Source: JAAYTY01 sp964569245 (GTDB taxonomy: Bacteria; Fermentibacterota; Fermentibacteria; Fermentibacterales; Fermentibacteraceae). Taken from it: a stretch of DNA of 64,000 bases. This document shows positions 1 to 9,800 of the stretch, in pieces. Numbering within the stretch: the stretch's first letter is position 1; every line of letters starts with the position of its first letter. The stretch lies in the NCBI GenBank assembly GCA_964569245.1, contig CAZMTK010000001.1, positions 124,001 through 188,000 on the forward strand, written 5' to 3'. The notes beneath the pieces are model-generated. The model worked only from the letters and a program-made list of their open reading frames with translations, had not been told where the DNA came from and made no database searches. The translations under genes and the position numbers were made by a program.

Positions 1-563
1 GGATCCTCCTCGCCGGGGCCACGGTGAACCTGATGGGCGCTTCGGTGCTGCTTCTCTTCGAGTACTTCAGTCCGGCATCCAGGCTTGTCGAGATAGTGAG
101 ATGGATGATGGGGGATCTCTCGGCGGTGGACTCTACCGTGCCGCTGTTCCTGCTTCCTATCGCGCTTGTCGGCGCATCCATCGTCGCATTCAGGACAGGG
201 ACGCTGAACCAGCTCGCGATGGGCTCGGACCTCGCAGCGGCCAGAGGGGTCCGGGTGGGTCTCGAGAGGAACGTCCTGATCCTGGCCGCGAGCCTGCTGG
301 CGGGCGCCACGGTAGGGGCTGTCGGACCCGTGGGATTCGTGGGGCTGATAGTGCCTCACGCGATGAGGAGGCTGTCCGGCTCGGATTACAGGACGCTGGT
401 GCCGGCCTCGGCAGTGGGAGGCATGGTTCTCCTCCTCTTCGCCGACGTGGTGTCGAGAATCGTAGCGAGCCCCGCCGAGATACCCATAGGCATAGTCATG
501 GCCCTCGCAGGGGGTCCCTTCTTCCTCTTCCTGCTCTACAGGGACAGGCGGATGGGGGACTAG
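1..563 (+). CDS. FecCD-family ABC transporter permease (3' part)
   Basis: The gene enters from the left edge, open in frame from base 3, and ends at 563, so only about the last 187 residues are present. The visible part is almost entirely hydrophobic helices of the BtuC/FhuB/FecCD type: a segment ending GATVGAVGPVGFVGLIVPH, which is the conserved cytoplasmic coupling region of these permeases, and a last helix ending PFFLFLLYRDRR. The family forms the inner-membrane channel of importers for iron-siderophore, cobalamin or heme. The binding protein and ATPase are outside the window, so the substrate cannot be told. Assignment to the family is firm, the substrate is unknown. Confidence 0.9.
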   Translation, partial: ILLAGATVNLMGASVLLLFEYFSPASRLVEIVRWMMGDLSAVDSTVPLFLLPIALVGASIVAFRTGTLNQLAMGSDLAAARGVRVGLERNVLILAASLLAGATVGAVGPVGFVGLIVPHAMRRLSGSDYRTLVPASAVGGMVLLLFADVVSRIVASPAEIPIGIVMALAGGPFFLFLLYRDRRMGD

Positions 564-588
564 CCAGCCTCGCAGCGCCCGCGCTCTG

Positions 589-2436
589 CTAGTATCCCGC
601 AGGCAGGTCCGGCGGTCGCTGGCTCCGCAGGGAGTCCATCGCCGCCATGTATTCCTCGCGCAGATCTTCGACTTCGGAGCGGCGTCTCAGGAGGGCCAGG
701 AAGTCGCCTATGAGGCCGAAGCTGTGGGCTGCCTGCGTGCTCAGGTACACGGGAGACAGCACCGCCGGATCACCCGGCATGGGAAGCTGATTCCTGACGG
801 TCACTTCCGCCACCACTGCCGAAGCTCCTGTCCGGTAGGGGCCCATCGGGGTCATGAGGGGCGCGACCAGCGCGTCCAGAGCGAAATCGAGGCTGCAGAG
901 GATGCCTCCGTAGGCGTCCGGATCGCTGGCAGCGGCCTGTCTGACCGAAGACACCGTGAACTCGGGCGTTGACTGCAGAGGCAGAGATTCCACCTCGGCA
1001 TACGCCCCGAGGGTCAGCCCGAGATCCACCATCCTCTGCATCTCGCGGCCTGCGACGGCGAGCGACGACTCGGCCTGTATGGCTGAGTATGCAGTGATGA
1101 GCAGGGTGCCCGTGGTCGCCGCCTCCTCGTAGGACATCGTGACGCTCTCTGTGCTTCCGTCGAGCTTCTTCGCCGCGATCAGCGCCGGGTATCCCCCCTG
1201 GAAGGACGGAGAGAAGAACACGGGTCCTATCGAGTCTGTCCAGACAGTGTCCAGAGCGAACGCGACCATGGCGGGAGGCAGGCTCGAGTTGAGGGGGGAG
1301 CCCTCCTCGATCCTGATCGTGCCCCAGTCGGCGATCGTCAGCGAGTCGCTCCACGGTATCTCGCCGGCCAGCAGGCCGGTCAGGTTGTCCTCTACCGCGT
1401 ACTGGGTCCATCTGAGCGCCTCCAGTCCGGGCAGGACCGCCGTCTCCCAGTGGGCGATGCTGATCGTGTCCAGTGAACTCCTTCCATCCGAGGACGGATC
1501 AATGGAGAGCACCGAGACGACGTGGCAGGCCTGCAGGTAGCCTCCCCGCAGGGAGGGCGCGACGAACGGCCGGGTCGTCTCCCCGGCGGCGGGAAGGGTG
1601 TCGGACATGGTGAACAGGAGGAAGTTCTCCCTCGTCAGGACGACGGTGTCGGGAGGAGAGGCCCTGTTGAAGGCCAGCGAATCGACGGCCGACATCGCCC
1701 TCAGGATGTCGCTGCTGTCGGGGAGCACGGACACTGCTGCGAACCTCAGTATCCCGAAGGGCGGTGTCGTGAAGAGCTCCTGATGCGAGTCGTAGAAAGC
1801 CCTCAGGTCATCCTCGCCTGGAATGGGGGGGGTGCTCGAGAAGATGATATACCTGGCGGAGATCGGCATGTAGCGCTCCGAGATGAGGTATTCCACCTCC
1901 TCCCTGGACGCCATGTTCTGCAGCCTCGTCGCTGCCGGGAATGCGGCGAAGCGGAGCTGCCTGACAACCTGCTGGAGCTGCGCCGGGAATCCCGGCATCC
2001 GCTGCATTTCCGACAGGTAGGCCTTGGAGTCCTCGACGCCCATGAGCTCGAGCTGGACCAGCATGAGCGCCAGGGCTTCCCTCGCACCGGCTTCAGGCCA
2101 GCCGAGATCGTCGAGATAGAGGCGCTCGAGCTCGGAGTTGATCATGTCCTCCCAGGCCTCCTCCTCGATGACTCCGGCCATCGCGGTGAGCTCCTGTGAC
2201 GGCGAGGGATCGCCGGCCGACATCATGGCGCTCTCGTGGCGCTGATAGGCGAGGGTGAAGTAGTCGTCGTACTCGGCGGGGGCGATCTCACGCCCCTCTA
2301 TCCGCGCCACGGCGCCCGTGTAGTCCCTCCGTGTGTTCAGCTGACCCGTTCCCCACTGGACGAAGATCAGGAGGACGAAAGTGACAATGATCGCGATCAG
2401 GAATATCTTCGCCTTGTCTCTGAACCAGGTCAGCAT
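589..2436 (-). CDS. membrane-anchored SurA/PpiD-like periplasmic chaperone
   Basis: A 615-residue protein. I start it at the ATG at 2436, because the protein then opens with MLTWFRDKAK followed by one hydrophobic helix (about residues 10-30), the arrangement of PpiD: short cytoplasmic N-terminus, single anchor, large periplasmic part. Residues about 35-190 resemble the SurA N-terminal chaperone domain and are rich in Glu, Met and Tyr. A middle stretch beginning ARYIIFSSTPPIPG is the position where a parvulin domain would lie, but I do not see a convincing complete PPIase core, so it may be a chaperone with a degenerate isomerase. It is divergent from the polymerase delta gene, 85 bases away. 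Confidence 0.7.
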   Translation of the reverse strand: MLTWFRDKAKIFLIAIIVTFVLLIFVQWGTGQLNTRRDYTGAVARIEGREIAPAEYDDYFTLAYQRHESAMMSAGDPSPSQELTAMAGVIEEEAWEDMINSELERLYLDDLGWPEAGAREALALMLVQLELMGVEDSKAYLSEMQRMPGFPAQLQQVVRQLRFAAFPAATRLQNMASREEVEYLISERYMPISARYIIFSSTPPIPGEDDLRAFYDSHQELFTTPPFGILRFAAVSVLPDSSDILRAMSAVDSLAFNRASPPDTVVLTRENFLLFTMSDTLPAAGETTRPFVAPSLRGGYLQACHVVSVLSIDPSSDGRSSLDTISIAHWETAVLPGLEALRWTQYAVEDNLTGLLAGEIPWSDSLTIADWGTIRIEEGSPLNSSLPPAMVAFALDTVWTDSIGPVFFSPSFQGGYPALIAAKKLDGSTESVTMSYEEAATTGTLLITAYSAIQAESSLAVAGREMQRMVDLGLTLGAYAEVESLPLQSTPEFTVSSVRQAAASDPDAYGGILCSLDFALDALVAPLMTPMGPYRTGASAVVAEVTVRNQLPMPGDPAVLSPVYLSTQAAHSFGLIGDFLALLRRRSEVEDLREEYMAAMDSLRSQRPPDLPAGY

Positions 2437-2521
2437 TGCGTGTCCCCCAGTGTTTGATGCGAATGTCGCGGAACAATAAGGGGGGACGGGTAGGGCTGCA
2501 AGCCCCGGGAGTCGGAATGCA

Positions 2522-3508
2522 GTGAGAATAGCCGGATTCGACGGATTCGAGGCGGAGGTGTCCCGATCCGCCCCCGGCGCGTCGTTCCTCATCTGCGGAA
2601 CGGAGCAGTATCAGGCCTCGAGGCTGAGGGCGGCCATAAGGCGGCGCTTCGAAGGCGAACTGGGATTCGAGCACCTCTCGATCGCTGTCGAAGACCTCCA
2701 GTCCGGCCTCCTGGCCAGGACGGTCTCCTCGAGGTCGCTCTTCGCGCCCGGCAGGATCATCAGGCTGCCCGACGCCGACCGCGCCTCCCAGCAGCTCAAG
2801 GCCGAAATCGTAGAGATCATCGGTGCTCCGAGGGAGGATTCGATCCTGGTGGAGACGTCTGATACCTCGCTGAAGTCGGGCTTCAATGCCAGACTCGACC
2901 AGCACTGCGTCTCCTATGTGTGCTGGGAGCCCTTCGAGAGAGACTTTCCGCGCTGGTGCGACCGCCTGTGCAGGGAGGCGGGACTCCAGGCTTCCGGGGA
3001 GGTCAGATCGATGCTCGTGGCCTATGCCGCAGGCAGCCTGTCCAGGCTCGCAGAAGCCGTGGACAGGTGCGCGGGGTATCTCGGCGGCAGGAGGCCGGGC
3101 GCCGCCGAGGTCGCCTCGCTCCTGTCCGCCGCCGCTGACGCCGACGTCTTCGACATGTCCGACAGCGTCATGGAGGGGAGGTTCGAGAGGTCCCTGGCTG
3201 ACTGCTGGAGGCTCCTCGCCGCGGGCGAGGAGCCAGTCGGACTCCTCGCGTTCCTCTTCCGCCAGTGGCAGCGTGCGGAGTCCGCGAGGGCCATGCTGGA
3301 GGCCGGGCAGACTGCTGCGGCGGTGGAAAAGGCGACGGGGCTGCCCGGATCGGCCGCCAGGAAGCTCTCCGGCGCTGCTTCGGCAAGGAGGTGGGGAAGC
3401 GCTGCGCGGGCCGCCGAGTCCTTCGCCCGCACCGATCAGCGCCTGAAGACCGGCGCGGACCCCTACATGGCCATGGCGGATCTGCTCGAGAGCTTGACAA
3501 GGCCCTGA
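2522..3508 (+). CDS. holA: DNA polymerase III delta subunit
   Basis: A 328-residue protein starting at GTG 2522. This subunit opens the sliding clamp in the clamp-loader complex during replication. The N-terminal AAA-like domain begins with FLICGTEQYQASRLR, the degenerate Walker region of delta, followed by a mid-domain and the C-terminal collar with FLFRQWQRAESARAM and a final TDQRLKTGADPYMAMADLL, which matches the family's conserved end (D..lK.g.dp...le.ll). Length fits the family (about 330-345). The sequence is diverged, but order and motifs are consistent. It stands alone on the plus strand, divergent from the chaperone gene, with the zinc-ribbon gene following after about 100 bases. Confidence 0.8.
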   Translation: MRIAGFDGFEAEVSRSAPGASFLICGTEQYQASRLRAAIRRRFEGELGFEHLSIAVEDLQSGLLARTVSSRSLFAPGRIIRLPDADRASQQLKAEIVEIIGAPREDSILVETSDTSLKSGFNARLDQHCVSYVCWEPFERDFPRWCDRLCREAGLQASGEVRSMLVAYAAGSLSRLAEAVDRCAGYLGGRRPGAAEVASLLSAAADADVFDMSDSVMEGRFERSLADCWRLLAAGEEPVGLLAFLFRQWQRAESARAMLEAGQTAAAVEKATGLPGSAARKLSGAASARRWGSAARAAESFARTDQRLKTGADPYMAMADLLESLTRP

Positions 3509-3613
3509 AAAGTTTGTTGACTACACTGCCGCAGATGGTTGCGGCAGGAGAAGAGAAGAGCAGGCTTGAGCGCCGTCAGGAAGAGTGACCGCAGTTCCTC
3601 GAAGGGAGACAAC

Positions 3614-4321
3614 ATGGCGGATGTCCTTGAGGACAGGATACAGGAGTTGCTCGCAAGGCGGACCGAGCTTGCCGACAGGCTCGGAAATCTCGAGAAGCTG
3701 AAGGCGGAGACCAACGACAGGGTCTACAAGCGCATCAGGCAGGACTACGACGATCAGCTTTCCGCCGTGATAAGCGAGATCTCCAAGGAGCGGGGCACTC
3801 TCGAGAGCAAGGTGGCGAGCCTTCGCGAGGAGATAGGGAAGAAGGAGAAGCTCCACCAGGAGGAGTCCGACCACGTAGACGAGCTGCACGTAAGGGCAAA
3901 GCTGAAGGAGTTCGACGCCAACGACAACGCCTTCCGTGCGGAGCTCGACGAGGCCAGGAGCGCACGCGACGCGACGGCCGCCGAGCTCGAGCGGCTTCGG
4001 TCGGAGCTCGGCGATCTCAACAAGGTGCTGAAGGACGTGGACGAGGCCACCGGCGCACGCGGAAAGGCTGCCGCGGCCCCGACCGGGAAGAAGGCTGCCG
4101 CGGCGGCGCCTTCGACCCCTTCGCCGCCCGAGCCGGAGATCGAGGAGATCGAGCTGGAGGAGGAGCTCGAGGAGGAGGAGGGCGAAGGCGCCAAGTGCCC
4201 GTCCTGCGGACATGTCAACCCTCCACAGAAGCTCTTCTGCGAGAACTGCGGGAGCTCGCTGGACGAGGAGGAGACTCTCGACGAGGATTTCGACCTCGTC
4301 GACGACGATCTGGACCTCTAG
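3614..4321 (+). CDS. coiled-coil protein with C-terminal zinc ribbon
   Basis: A 235-residue protein starting at ATG 3614, with GAAGGGAG about 5-12 bases upstream. Residues 1-130 are charged heptad-rich helix (long coiled coil). Residues about 140-170 are an Ala/Pro/Lys linker, followed by a very acidic stretch. A zinc ribbon (CPSC ... CENC, about residues 196-214) then precedes an acidic tail ending DDDLDL. No signal peptide or membrane helix, so cytoplasmic. The ribbon is the short double-CxxC type often appended to proteins of unknown function. I do not recognise a characterised family. A role in bridging nucleic acid or protein partners would be a guess. Confidence 0.75.
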   Translation: MADVLEDRIQELLARRTELADRLGNLEKLKAETNDRVYKRIRQDYDDQLSAVISEISKERGTLESKVASLREEIGKKEKLHQEESDHVDELHVRAKLKEFDANDNAFRAELDEARSARDATAAELERLRSELGDLNKVLKDVDEATGARGKAAAAPTGKKAAAAAPSTPSPPEPEIEEIELEEELEEEEGEGAKCPSCGHVNPPQKLFCENCGSSLDEEETLDEDFDLVDDDLDL

Positions 4322-4413
4322 AGGCTTCCCCGGCTACATTGCGGCGGCGGTGCGGAAGCGCCGCCGCCGTACGCAAGCCCGGGGGATGTGAGGCTGGGGT
4401 GGAGTCGAAGGCG

Positions 4414-5391
4414 CTATCTGGCCGCATCCCCGGCCATGAGCCGGAGTATCTGGACTGCGTTGAGCGCAGCCCCCTTCCTGATATTGTCGGCCGTGATCCA
4501 GAGCTGGAGGACCCTGGCGTCGGAAGGGTGATTCCTGACCCTCCCGGCCACCACCGCGTCCGTTCCCGCGACGGTCACCGGGGCCGCGCCGGCAGCGGAC
4601 ACGGCGACCCCGGGAGCGCTACCGAGGCGGCGGACGGCCTCGACTGCATCCACTTCGGATGCGAATCGAACGGTCACGGACTCGGTGTGCCCGACCCTCA
4701 CCGGCACCCTGGCACACGCTGCGAAGATCGGGAAACGCCTGCCGAGGATTCTGGAGGTCTCGTTCATGAGCTTGATCTCCTCCTCGCACCAGGCTCCTCC
4801 GCAGTCCTCTCCTACGGATGTAAGGATGTTCTCGTGGAACCAGCCCTCCCTCGGGAGGGTGGAGCGGCCCTCCTCCTGGGCATCGAGCTCATCCAGGGCG
4901 GGACTTCCGGCGCCGGAGACGCTCTGATAGGTGCTCACCGCAGCCCATTCTATCTCGGCGAGGTCGAGGAGAGGCGCAAGGACTACTGCGAGCTGGATAG
5001 TGGAGCAGTTGGGGTTGGCGACGAGCCTGCAGCCGGCGGGTATGGTCTCCGGATTGACCTCGGGCACGACGAGCGGCACCGCGGGATCCATCCTGAAGCG
5101 GGAGGAGTTGTCTATGACGACCGCTCCGCGGTGCAGGGCCTCCGGAACCCACTCGGAAGCCACGGCTGCCGAGGTTGCGCCGAGCAGCCAGGCCCCTTCG
5201 GGGATGGAGCCCGGGTCAAGGGGCAGAACGCTGACCGGGCGTCCCTCGAACTCCACAGTCCTGCCTGCGGACCCGTCGGACGCGAAGGGAAGGAAACGGT
5301 CTATCCTCCCCGGCATGAGCCTTTCGAGGGTCGCTGTCATCTCGCGCCCCACGAGTCCGGTCGCACCGACGACACCCGCGGTCATGGACAT
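4414..5391 (-). CDS. asd: aspartate-semialdehyde dehydrogenase
   Basis: A 325-residue protein that reduces aspartyl phosphate to aspartate semialdehyde with NADPH, on the route to lysine/diaminopimelate, methionine and threonine. The N-terminal Rossmann loop is GATGLVG (residues 9-15). The catalytic cysteine is Cys129 in NPNCST. The following SVSGAGSPALDEL region and the late RVGHTESV segment are typical. The ATG at 5391 is preceded by GGAGGA seven bases upstream, and a second in-frame ATG lies six bases inside. The reading frame stays open far upstream of 5391, but that extension is antisense to the lytic transglycosylase and has no family similarity. It is divergent from that gene with almost no spacer. 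No other amino-acid biosynthesis gene is adjacent. Confidence 0.93.
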   Translation of the reverse strand: MSMTAGVVGATGLVGREMTATLERLMPGRIDRFLPFASDGSAGRTVEFEGRPVSVLPLDPGSIPEGAWLLGATSAAVASEWVPEALHRGAVVIDNSSRFRMDPAVPLVVPEVNPETIPAGCRLVANPNCSTIQLAVVLAPLLDLAEIEWAAVSTYQSVSGAGSPALDELDAQEEGRSTLPREGWFHENILTSVGEDCGGAWCEEEIKLMNETSRILGRRFPIFAACARVPVRVGHTESVTVRFASEVDAVEAVRRLGSAPGVAVSAAGAAPVTVAGTDAVVAGRVRNHPSDARVLQLWITADNIRKGAALNAVQILRLMAGDAAR

Positions 5392-5424
5392 CCGGCGGTC
5401 CTCCGATTCCTCCACAGAAGTCGG

Positions 5425-6816
5425 CTGGCGCTGCTCTCGTCGGTCGTCGCGCTCGCCTCCTGCTCGGGCGCCAGAATAACCAATTTCGCGCACTCCGGGG
5501 TAGACCGGCCTCAGCTCTCGATCGAGCCCGGCTTCCAGCCCGGCTGCTTCGGCGGAACTGCGCCTCCGGCAGTACCTCGCGGAATCTGGGATCTTCCGGA
5601 AGGGCTCGCCTCGCGAAGCGACGTCAACTACACTCCCGGGCGCTTTCCTGCCCGCAGCGGGCTTCGCAGACTCCTCGAGCGCGTGCTCGCTGAGGAGGGG
5701 GTGCCTGTCGAGTTCGCGGCCCTGCCCTGGATCGAGAGCGACTACAACGTGGCGTGCAGCTCGCCGATGGGCGCCGCCGGCCCGTGGCAGTTCATGAGGG
5801 GCACCGCCAGGAACTTCGACCTGAGGATGGACTCCGAGGTGGACGAGCGCTACTCGTGGCCCGCGTCCACCAGGGCCGCTGCGAGGCTGCTCAGATATCT
5901 CAGGGACGTGTTCGGAAGCTGGACCCTGGCGCTGGCCGCATACAACTGCGGCGAGGGCACGATGTCCAGGGCCGTGTCGAGAGGCGATTCGGCGTTCGTG
6001 TCGCTCGACCTCCCGCCGGAGACGATGCTCTTCGTGCCGAGATTCGCATCGGCGCTGTCCGCATACAGACAGGTCTCCGAGAACGACGACGCCCTGGCGA
6101 TCATCTGGGTGCCTCCCTCCACGGACCTCAGGGTGCTTGCCGCCGAGTGCGGCATTCATCCGGACTCCATCGTCTCCTTGAACAGGTCGTACCTCAGGGA
6201 GAGGACGCCGGCATCCGGGGAGGGCTGGGAGCTCGTCGTGCCCTCGGAGATATCCGGGCGCGCGTTCGAGGTGGCCTGGAGCATGGACGGCTCGCACTAC
6301 ACGGTCCGCGAGGGCGATTCCTGGAGCGGTGTGGCGGAGATCCTGAACGTCACGGAGGCGGAGCTCAGGGCGGCGAACCCGGGGCGCGTGCTCGAAGTCG
6401 GCGCTCTGCTGTCGCTGCCGGAGCCGGATGAGATGCCGGTCAACGCCCTTTCCGGCGATTCCGAAGGTTGGTATTACTATACGGTTCGAAGCGGAGACAC
6501 GCTCAGCGGGATCGGCGCCTCGGTGGGCGCAAGCTCCAGGGAAGTCGCCGAATGGAACGACATCTCGAGGGACGCGCTCATCCATCCGGGACAGCGCCTC
6601 CTTCTGAGGGGATGTGCGCCCGCCCCGGCATCTGAAGATCCGGTCTCCGCCGTGCGTGCCGGCCAGGACGGCGTGACCCATACAGTCGTGAGCGGCGACA
6701 CCCTCTGGGACCTCGCCATTCGTTATGGTACGACCGTCGAGGAGATACAGAGGCTTAACGGCTTGACCGGCAGCTCACTCAGACCGGGCCAGGTGCTCGT
6801 CATAAGGGTGGAGTGA
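5425..6816 (+). CDS. MltD-like lytic transglycosylase with three LysM domains
   Basis: The enzyme cleaves peptidoglycan glycan strands and binds the wall through LysM modules. A signal segment ending LASC (lipobox, Cys codon at 5461) predicts an outer-membrane or envelope lipoprotein. The SLT domain follows with catalytic Glu in PWIESDYNV, then GPWQFM and LALAAYNCGEG, the MltD pattern. Three LysM repeats end the protein, starting near 6298, 6475 and 6676 (motifs YTVREGD, YTVRSGD, HTVVSGD). The start is uncertain: no ATG, GTG or TTG fits the signal peptide, and CTG at 5425 or 5431 is the only close in-frame choice, without a clear ribosome site. It heads a four-gene run with the genes to 14572. 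Confidence 0.85.
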   Translation: MALLSSVVALASCSGARITNFAHSGVDRPQLSIEPGFQPGCFGGTAPPAVPRGIWDLPEGLASRSDVNYTPGRFPARSGLRRLLERVLAEEGVPVEFAALPWIESDYNVACSSPMGAAGPWQFMRGTARNFDLRMDSEVDERYSWPASTRAAARLLRYLRDVFGSWTLALAAYNCGEGTMSRAVSRGDSAFVSLDLPPETMLFVPRFASALSAYRQVSENDDALAIIWVPPSTDLRVLAAECGIHPDSIVSLNRSYLRERTPASGEGWELVVPSEISGRAFEVAWSMDGSHYTVREGDSWSGVAEILNVTEAELRAANPGRVLEVGALLSLPEPDEMPVNALSGDSEGWYYYTVRSGDTLSGIGASVGASSREVAEWNDISRDALIHPGQRLLLRGCAPAPASEDPVSAVRAGQDGVTHTVVSGDTLWDLAIRYGTTVEEIQRLNGLTGSSLRPGQVLVIRVE

Positions 6817-6822
6817 CGCAAC

Positions 6823-9800
6823 ATGGCAATCTTCGAGAGCAGGCAGAGGAAGCTTTTCAGGAGCATCAAGGCGCTCTCGGACGCCGGTGCCGTGGACCAG
6901 GCGGCCACTCGCGTCGAGCAGGAGCTCAAGACCCTCATCGAGAGCCCCGAGATCGCGAGGGAGCTGGTGGCCTATCTCATGGACATCGCCTATCCCGATC
7001 TCGCTGCGAGGGCGGGAGAAGAGATCATAAGGGCCCACAGGGATCTTGCAGGGCCCATCATGCGGCTCCTCGAGGAGCGCCAGGCTGACTTCCCCAGGTC
7101 CTTCGAGCTGCTCCGCACGCTGTGGCAGGTCAAGCTCCGTCAGAGGGACTTCAACGGTGCTCTCGAAGTCGTCAGCAAGGTTGACAGAGCCACCGAGGCC
7201 AGGCTTTTCGAGAGTCTCGAGTCCAGTGCGAGGAACGCCGACAGGTTCGCCGCCGACCGTCTCCTCGAGGGCGACATCGACAGGTTCATCAGCTATTCGC
7301 TGGCCCTTTACAGGCGCGGCAGGGAAAACGACGCCCTCGATGCGCTCCTGCGTGCGGCCCAGCGCTCGGCCAGGCCCGATGACCGGATTCCGGCTATCGT
7401 CGAATGGATCGGCACCCGGAAGGGCGACAGGGCTCCGCTGGCAGTCCTCTACCTGGTGCGCGTGTATCTCGCCGCGGAAAATGTGGAGCTGGCCCTGAGG
7501 AACATTCCGGAGCTCTTCGACGCTCCCGAGGAGATAGTGACCCAGGCCGTCTCCATCGTGGAGAGGGATCTCCTGCCTCTGGACCTCAGCTCCCGTGGAC
7601 GCATCTACTTCGCGAGACTCCTGGCCGCCGCCGGGAGATTCGACGCGGCAGCGAGGGAGCTGGAGAAGCTCGTGGTCGAGGGCGAGCTCGGAGCCGAGAT
7701 TGACGCTGCAGTGAAGGATCTCGCCACCAGGGCGTCCGACAGCGCTAGACCCTTCCTCCTCCTGGCACGCTTCAAGAAGGCAAGGGGAGAGAATACGGCG
7801 GCGCTCGACGCACTCGAGAAGTCCTTCGAGAAGCCGGACGCCTCGTCCTCCCCGATAGCCGAAACAGCAGGCGACTTCCTCGCCTCCGGCATCGACAGGG
7901 ATAACTCCATCGCCAGACAGCTCGCAGCCCTCATGGTGGAGAACGGGTCGGTCACGGAAGCGGTCGAAGCTCTCTGCAGGATGGTCGTGCCAGACCCGGA
8001 ATGGGTCCAGGCGCAGATACAGAAGCTCCTCCTCAAGGACAAGAACAGCGCCGAGATCCTCACTCTGCTTGCGGTGGTCATGCTGGTCAGAGGGCGCGAG
8101 TCCGAGTCCGCCGTGACCATGAAGCATCTGCAGGAGAGGAAGGACAGGAAGTCCAGGGAGGACATAGTCCAGGTCCTGAGCAGGTTCGACAGCCTCATGA
8201 ACAGCCATCCCGGACTCAGGCGCATGAGGGCCTCCATGAGAGGTGCCGCCGGGCGCGAGGGCGAGGCCGCATCCGACTGGTTCTCCCTCATGCTCCAGGG
8301 AGACCACATTCCCCCGGAGGGACTGCATGAGATCGAACAGGCCGGCCTGCACAGGACCCGCGCGAGGGACCTCGTCTCCTCCGGCTTCAGGCCGGGCAGC
8401 CCCTTCGAGCACATGCTCACCGGCCTCGCCGCGCTCGCGGTCTCGGAGTACGAGCTCGCCGAGGAGTCTCTGGCCCAGGCTTCGTCCGACCCCTCACTCG
8501 TCGGCAGGATAGCCGAGCAGATAGCGATCCTGCCCGACGAGGCCCTTGGCCGGCTCGACCTGGGCCGCCTGCTGGCGATCTTCGCGTCATCCGGCGCTGC
8601 GAAGACCGTAGCCGACATCATTCTAAGGACGAAGGGCTCCCAGTCCTGGAGGATGGATCTCGTCTCGAAGCTCTCCTGGGGCGACAGGCCTGCCGAGGTT
8701 CTGTTCCGCCTGAGGGCATTCCTGGCCGAGGGCAAGGTCGCTCTCGCCGGCGCAGCTGCAACTGACACCGGCATCGTAGATCCCGCTCTCACGGGGCTGG
8801 CCGACTTCTGCAGGCTCGTCTCGGAAGGCAGCATCGAAACCGCACTGAGGGTCGTGGCTCCGGCCGTCGAGGACAGGAGGACCAGCTCTCTCGCCGCAGG
8901 CGTGCTGGAATCAGTGCTGCACGAAGCCGGGAGCAGCGAGGCTCTTGCGAGGAGGATGCTGGCAACGGCCTTCTCGACCGAGGGCAGGGCTCGCGACGCC
9001 GTAGGCGTGCTCGAACCGGTTCTCGGGATGCCCGGGGTGACCCAGATGCTGGAGGACCTCGCATCCTCGAACTCGGGTCTCGTCGAGGCTCCCCTCCTGC
9101 TCGTCAGGACGGCGGCGCTGGAGGGCGAGCCCGAGAGGCTCCGCAGGTATGCGGGGATGGCCCTCGAGATCGATCCAGGCCGCGCAGGCGAGATATGCGC
9201 CCTGTGCGAGAGGGTCGGAAGCGAGAGGCATCTGGGACAGTGCCTCTTCTTCGCAGCCGAGCTGTCCGACAGGTACCACCTCCAGGCGGACCCCGAGACG
9301 CTGCTCACGAAGGCCGTTCTCATGGAACCCCAGATCGCAAGGCAGATCGCCGGCAGGAAGAACAACGGCCCCGGACTCAGGGCGCTCTGCTTCCTCGCCA
9401 CCGCCAATGCGACTGGATTCGCAGACGTGATGAGGCGCAGACAGAACCTCACCGTTCCCGTCAGCGCTCCCGTGGCCGAGCTCGCCATAGGCTCCTGGCG
9501 CGCGGAGACCGACGGAGAGGCCATGACGTTCCTCGCGGGGGTGCTCGACGCCGGCGGCATGGAGGACAGGGCGATCCAGGTTCTCAGCCTGCTCGCGCGC
9601 GACGGGATCGGAGCCTGGAAGACCTCGGCCGGAGAGAAGCTCCTCCTGGCAGCGCTGGAGGGACGCGCGTCCAGGAAGGTCTTCTGGGACTCGGTGCGGG
9701 ACCCGTCAGTGATACAGCAGGCTCTGGACGGCGCCATGGTGGAGGGTCTGGCCGACAGCCCCACCGAAGAGCTCGCGTCCGCAGCCGGAGCGGTCCTCGC

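Noticed and set aside
3494..3522. TTGACA followed 17 bases later by TTGACT as a promoter for the zinc-ribbon gene
   Set aside because: The -10 match is poor (three of six) and the -35 lies inside holA.
4195..5424. Upstream in-frame extension of the MltD-like gene
   Set aside because: The added residues are antisense to asd and have no similarity to transglycosylases; the lipoprotein signal begins near 5425.
5392..6681. Upstream in-frame extension of asd on the minus strand
   Set aside because: Antisense to the transglycosylase; the ATG at 5391 has a good ribosome site and gives the normal family start.
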